A stretch of 16,835 bases of DNA from JANRKG01 sp033763635 (GTDB lineage Bacteria; Cyanobacteriota; Cyanobacteriia; GCF-001939115), in contig JANRKG010000291.1 of NCBI GenBank assembly GCA_033763635.1, positions 1 through 16,835 on the forward strand, given 5' to 3'. Of the stretch, positions 13,687-16,835 are shown piece by piece (the stretch's first letter is position 1; every line of letters starts with the position of its first letter). The translations under genes and the position numbers were made by a program. The notes beneath the pieces are model-generated. The model saw nothing but the letters and a program-made list of their open reading frames with translations. It made no database searches and was not told the DNA's origin.

Positions 13687-13701
13687 AGGATTAGAACTGT
13701 G

Positions 13702-16700
13702 ATGATTGCTCGATTGCCTACAATTCCCGGTGAATGGATCGATCGCACCCAACCAATCGACTTTTTCTTTGAAGGCACCCGCTACCAGGGCTTTCAAGGA
13801 GATACAATTAGCAGTGCATTGTGGGCTTCAGGACAACGCCTGTTAGGGCGGAGCTTTAAATATCATCGACCTCGTGGAATTCTGAGTTTTGCCAACCACG
13901 ATATTAATGGGTTGCTGCAATCAGAGGATGCCCTGAATATTCGCGGAGATGTCACAGAATTAGTTTCAGGGTTGTCTCTGAAAGCAGTAAATACCGTTGG
14001 CACGGTGGCAAACGATCGTTATTCCGTCCTGAATTTCTTTTCCCCATTTCTGCCTGTTGGTTTCTACTACAAAGCATTTCACCAGAAGAAACTATTTCCT
14101 TTTTGGGAACGGTTGATTCGGCAGACGACGGGATTGGGAACCGTGAATGCTAAAGCGCCCAGAATTCGCACACCCAAACGCTACGATTTCTGTGATGGGT
14201 TGGTGATTGGTGCAGGAGTCGCGGGGATGGCAGCAGCCCTGTCCATCGCAAACGCAGGAATGGATGTGGTGCTGGTGGATGAGAACGCCCGTCCCGGTGG
14301 ATCGGGAGGCTATCAATTGGGAAATTCCCAGGAGCAAGCCAAACAGGTGCAGGAATTAATTGCAACCATTCAAGCTCATCCTCAAATTCGCCTTTACACC
14401 GGGACGCAAGCCGCCGGATATTATGCCGATGGTTGGGTGCCCTTAGTGGATCGCGATCGGCTCACCAAAATGAGAGCCAAATCCGTCATTGTTGCTACGG
14501 GAGCGTATGAACAACCTGCGGTATTTCACAACAACGATCTCCCTGGCGTGATGTTGGGTTCTGCGGCACAGCGATTGATCTACCGCTATGCCGTGAAGCC
14601 TATGCAACGAGCGGTCGTGTTGGCAGCGAATGCAGATGGATATCGAGTCGCATTAGATTTGGCAGCAAACGGGGTTGAGGTGGGGGCGATCGTCGAGATG
14701 CGATCGACGCTGTCAGACAGGGATGCTGTGCGAACTCTGAGAAGGTTGGGAATTCCCATCTTTACCCATCATTGTGTCTATGAAGCAAGACCCAATCCGG
14801 GAAGGGATGGGGTCAGTGCCGTTGTGGTCTGTCCCTTAAATGATCAAGACAAACCCCAACCAGAGTTTTCCCAAACCATTCCCTGTGATGGCCTGGTGAT
14901 GAGTGTCGGTTGGGCACCTGCTGCGAATTTGCTGTATCAGGCAGGAACCAAGATGCGTTTTGAGGAACAAGTGCAGCAATTTGTTCCTGATTTACTGCCT
15001 CCGGGGGTGTTTGCCTGTGGGCGCGTCAATGGGGTGTATGGGTTTGCCGAGAAGTTGCAGGATGGCGATCGAGCCGGACGGGAAGCCGTCGCCTCTTTAA
15101 TCCCCTCCTGGGAGGGGAGGCCGCAGGCCGGGGTGGGTCAGGGGAGTAGGCTATCAGGTGATTCCTTGGATATTGGCTTTTGCGAACATGAAACCCACCC
15201 CTCCCCCTCCCAGGAGGGGATTCACGAAGAACATAGAAAAACTCTGTTTCCTCAAGAAAGTCCTTCCCATCCCTGGCCGATCGTCGAGCATCCAGCCGGG
15301 AAGAACTTTGTAGACTTCGATGAGGATTTGCAATACAAAGACTTTGTAAATGCCATTCAGGAAGGATTTGACAATATCGAATTGCTCAAGCGCTATACCA
15401 CCGTAGGCATGGGGCCGAGTCAGGGCAAACATTCCAACATGAATGCCTTGCGAATTTTGGCGCGAGCCACAGGCAAAACACCCGGAGCAGTAGGAACCAC
15501 TACCGCTCGTCCCTTCTTCCATCCCGTTCCCCTTTCTCATCTGGCAGGACGGGGGTTTACCCCAGAACGGGAAACACCCCTGCACGATCGCCATCAAGCC
15601 CTCGGTGCCAAGTTCATGCCTGCCGGGATGTGGCAGCGACCGGAATATTACAGGCGATCAAGTCTCAGCCGAGAAGATTGCATTCGGGAAGAAGTGACAG
15701 CAGTTCGGACCAGAGTTGGCATCATCGACGTGGGAACCCTCGGTAAGTTGGAATTGCGGGGACCGGATGCAGCAGAGTTGTTGGAGCGAATCTACACAGG
15801 CCGCTTTGCAAAGATGAAAGTGGGCACGACTCGCTATGCGTTGATGCTCGATGAAGCGGGAGTAGTCATTGATGATGGCGTAGTCGCTCGGTTGGGACCG
15901 GAGCATTTCTACTTCACGACAACCACTTCGGGAGCCGCAGTCATCTACCGGGAATTGTCTCGCTGGAATACAGTCTGGCGGTTGGATTGTGGATTGGTGA
16001 ATCTGACTGGGGCACGATCGGCAGTCAACTTAGCGGGTCCTCGCTCCCGTGAGGTGCTGGCTTCTTTGACAGACCTGGATCTGTCGGGGGAAGCGTTTCC
16101 CTATCTGGCGGTGCGATCGGCTCAAGTGGCAGGAATTCCGGCGTTACTGATGCGGGTGGGCTTTGTCGGGGAATGGGGCTATGAAATTCATGTTCCCGCC
16201 AACGCTGCTCCTGCCCTCTGGGATGTCCTGATGAAAGCGGGAGCCGCTTTTTCAATTCGTCCCTTTGGGGTAGAAGCGCAACGGTTGTTACGGCTGGAGA
16301 AAGGGCATTTGATCGTCGGGCAGGATACGGATGGGTTAACCACTCCGTTCGAAGCCTCTCTGGAATGGGCCGTGAAGTTGGATAAACCTTTCTTCATCGG
16401 TCAGCGCAGTTTGCAAATCATTTCCCAACGTCCTCCAAAGCAAAAGTTAGTCGGGTTCATGTTGGCACCTGAATTCAAGGGAATTCCCCCTCAAGAATGC
16501 CATCTGGTGATTGCAGGAAATGAGATTGCGGGACGAGTCACCAGCATTGCCTTCAGTCCAACCCTTCAGCGATACATTGGATTAGCCTATGTGCAACCCC
16601 AAATGGCAGAAGTTGGGAAGCAGTTTTCGATTCGCGGGGCCGATCGCACCCTGATCACTGCAACCATCAGCCCAATCCCCTTCTACGATCCCGAAAACCA

Positions 16701-16835
16701 GCGGCAGCGGATTTTAGATACAATCCCCTCCTGGGAGGGGAGGCCGCAGGCCGGGGTGGGTCAGGGGAGTGGGCAACAGTATTTAGATCCTCTGCTGTTA
16801 CCGCATCCCAACCCACCCCTACCCCTCCCAGGAGG
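13702..16835 (+). CDS. soxA: Sarcosine oxidase alpha subunit, 3' end beyond the window, with two in-frame repeat inserts
   Basis: The frame is open from 13702 (ATG; GTG 13699 also possible; AAAGGA upstream) to the edge, 1044 residues. An N-terminal Fer2-like domain (FEGTRYQGFQGDTISSALWA, SFKYHRPRGILSF) precedes VIGAGVAG at 168-175, ATGAYEQPAVF near 266, RYTTVGMGPSQGKHSNMNA at 564-582, and a folate-binding GCV_T-like domain from about 645 with its C-terminal barrel to about 985. SoxA binds NAD and THF and converts the demethylation product to 5,10-methylene-THF. It is normally about 960-1010 residues. Residues about 466-507 and from 1007 on are translated palindromic repeats. The first lies in the interdomain linker, the second right at the natural C-terminus (FYDPENQRQR). 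Confidence 0.93.
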   Translation, partial: MIARLPTIPGEWIDRTQPIDFFFEGTRYQGFQGDTISSALWASGQRLLGRSFKYHRPRGILSFANHDINGLLQSEDALNIRGDVTELVSGLSLKAVNTVGTVANDRYSVLNFFSPFLPVGFYYKAFHQKKLFPFWERLIRQTTGLGTVNAKAPRIRTPKRYDFCDGLVIGAGVAGMAAALSIANAGMDVVLVDENARPGGSGGYQLGNSQEQAKQVQELIATIQAHPQIRLYTGTQAAGYYADGWVPLVDRDRLTKMRAKSVIVATGAYEQPAVFHNNDLPGVMLGSAAQRLIYRYAVKPMQRAVVLAANADGYRVALDLAANGVEVGAIVEMRSTLSDRDAVRTLRRLGIPIFTHHCVYEARPNPGRDGVSAVVVCPLNDQDKPQPEFSQTIPCDGLVMSVGWAPAANLLYQAGTKMRFEEQVQQFVPDLLPPGVFACGRVNGVYGFAEKLQDGDRAGREAVASLIPSWEGRPQAGVGQGSRLSGDSLDIGFCEHETHPSPSQEGIHEEHRKTLFPQESPSHPWPIVEHPAGKNFVDFDEDLQYKDFVNAIQEGFDNIELLKRYTTVGMGPSQGKHSNMNALRILARATGKTPGAVGTTTARPFFHPVPLSHLAGRGFTPERETPLHDRHQALGAKFMPAGMWQRPEYYRRSSLSREDCIREEVTAVRTRVGIIDVGTLGKLELRGPDAAELLERIYTGRFAKMKVGTTRYALMLDEAGVVIDDGVVARLGPEHFYFTTTTSGAAVIYRELSRWNTVWRLDCGLVNLTGARSAVNLAGPRSREVLASLTDLDLSGEAFPYLAVRSAQVAGIPALLMRVGFVGEWGYEIHVPANAAPALWDVLMKAGAAFSIRPFGVEAQRLLRLEKGHLIVGQDTDGLTTPFEASLEWAVKLDKPFFIGQRSLQIISQRPPKQKLVGFMLAPEFKGIPPQECHLVIAGNEIAGRVTSIAFSPTLQRYIGLAYVQPQMAEVGKQFSIRGADRTLITATISPIPFYDPENQRQRILDTIPSWEGRPQAGVGQGSGQQYLDPLLLPHPNPPLPLPG
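15099..15222. repeat. GC-rich palindromic repeat inserted in frame in soxA, copy 1
   Basis: The perfect 19-bp inverted ends AATCCCCTCCTGGGAGGGG (15099-15117) and its complement (15204-15222) enclose a 124-bp element. The first 49 bp are identical to copy 2 at 16722. The inner part of the right end (ACCCACCCCT) also mirrors the left (GGGGTGGGT). Translated in the soxA frame the left arm reads IPSWEGRPQAGVGQGS. The left arm has no stop codon in any of the three forward frames. Confidence 0.85.
16722..16835. repeat. GC-rich palindromic repeat in soxA, copy 2 (cut by the window edge)
   Basis: The left end AATCCCCTCCTGGGAGGGG is at 16722-16740 and the matching right end begins at 16822 and is cut at 16835. 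Bases 16722-16770 equal 15099-15147 of copy 1; the centre differs. It is read in the same soxA frame and gives the same peptide, IPSWEGRPQAGVGQGS. Confidence 0.8.

Noticed and set aside
15154..15597. A 147-codon minus-strand frame inside soxA
   Set aside because: It is antisense to conserved SoxA residues and covers the palindromic repeat. Its peptide matches no family I recognise.

Overview
The window looks like chromosomal DNA of a cyanobacterium. GCGATCGC/CGATCG-type octamers (HIP1-like) are very frequent inside genes. Several genes belong to families common in cyanobacteria: a secreted pentapeptide-repeat protein with a CxxC head, a DUF4336 protein and small stand-alone antitoxin-like proteins. 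Genus and species cannot be read from the sequence.

Positions 1-4520 are ordinary chromosomal genes. They comprise the 5' end of an unrecognised minus-strand gene, a divergent PHP-domain phosphoesterase, HU, a malate:quinone oxidoreductase and a convergent DUF4336 protein. Between the PHP gene and HU lies a 100-bp MITE-like palindromic element flanked by a 9-bp direct repeat. Positions 4521-8507 are looser and richer in spacers. They hold an AT-rich integral-membrane GT-C-type protein, a pentapeptide-repeat protein and an SH3-like secreted protein, with several long inverted repeats in the gaps.

Positions 8508-9980 are the debris of a type I restriction-modification locus on the minus strand. 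Both hsdS and hsdR keep recognisable ends but have lost their middles. An apparently intact two-gene module lies between them: a PBECR/DUF4258-like nuclease candidate and a DUF2283 protein.

Positions 10018-16835 hold a heterotetrameric sarcosine oxidase locus. A divergent XRE-cupin regulator is followed by purU, soxB, soxD and soxA; soxG is expected beyond the right edge. Sarcosine oxidase moves the N-methyl of sarcosine onto tetrahydrofolate, and PurU would return one-carbon-loaded folate to THF, so the set forms one pathway. It is damaged or decorated in three ways. purU is an in-frame 65-codon remnant that still ends in a TAATG overlap with soxB. The soxD-soxA junction is split by 1.3 kb carrying a 21-bp tandem-repeat array, a VapBC-type toxin-antitoxin pair, an attC-like hairpin and a small orphan gene. 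soxA itself carries two copies of a GC-rich palindromic repeat, read in the same frame as coding sequence.

The main points for follow-up are the palindromic repeats acting as protein-coding inserts in soxA, and the cluster of three genes (hsdR, hsdS, purU) with ends kept and centres deleted within about 2.4 kb.
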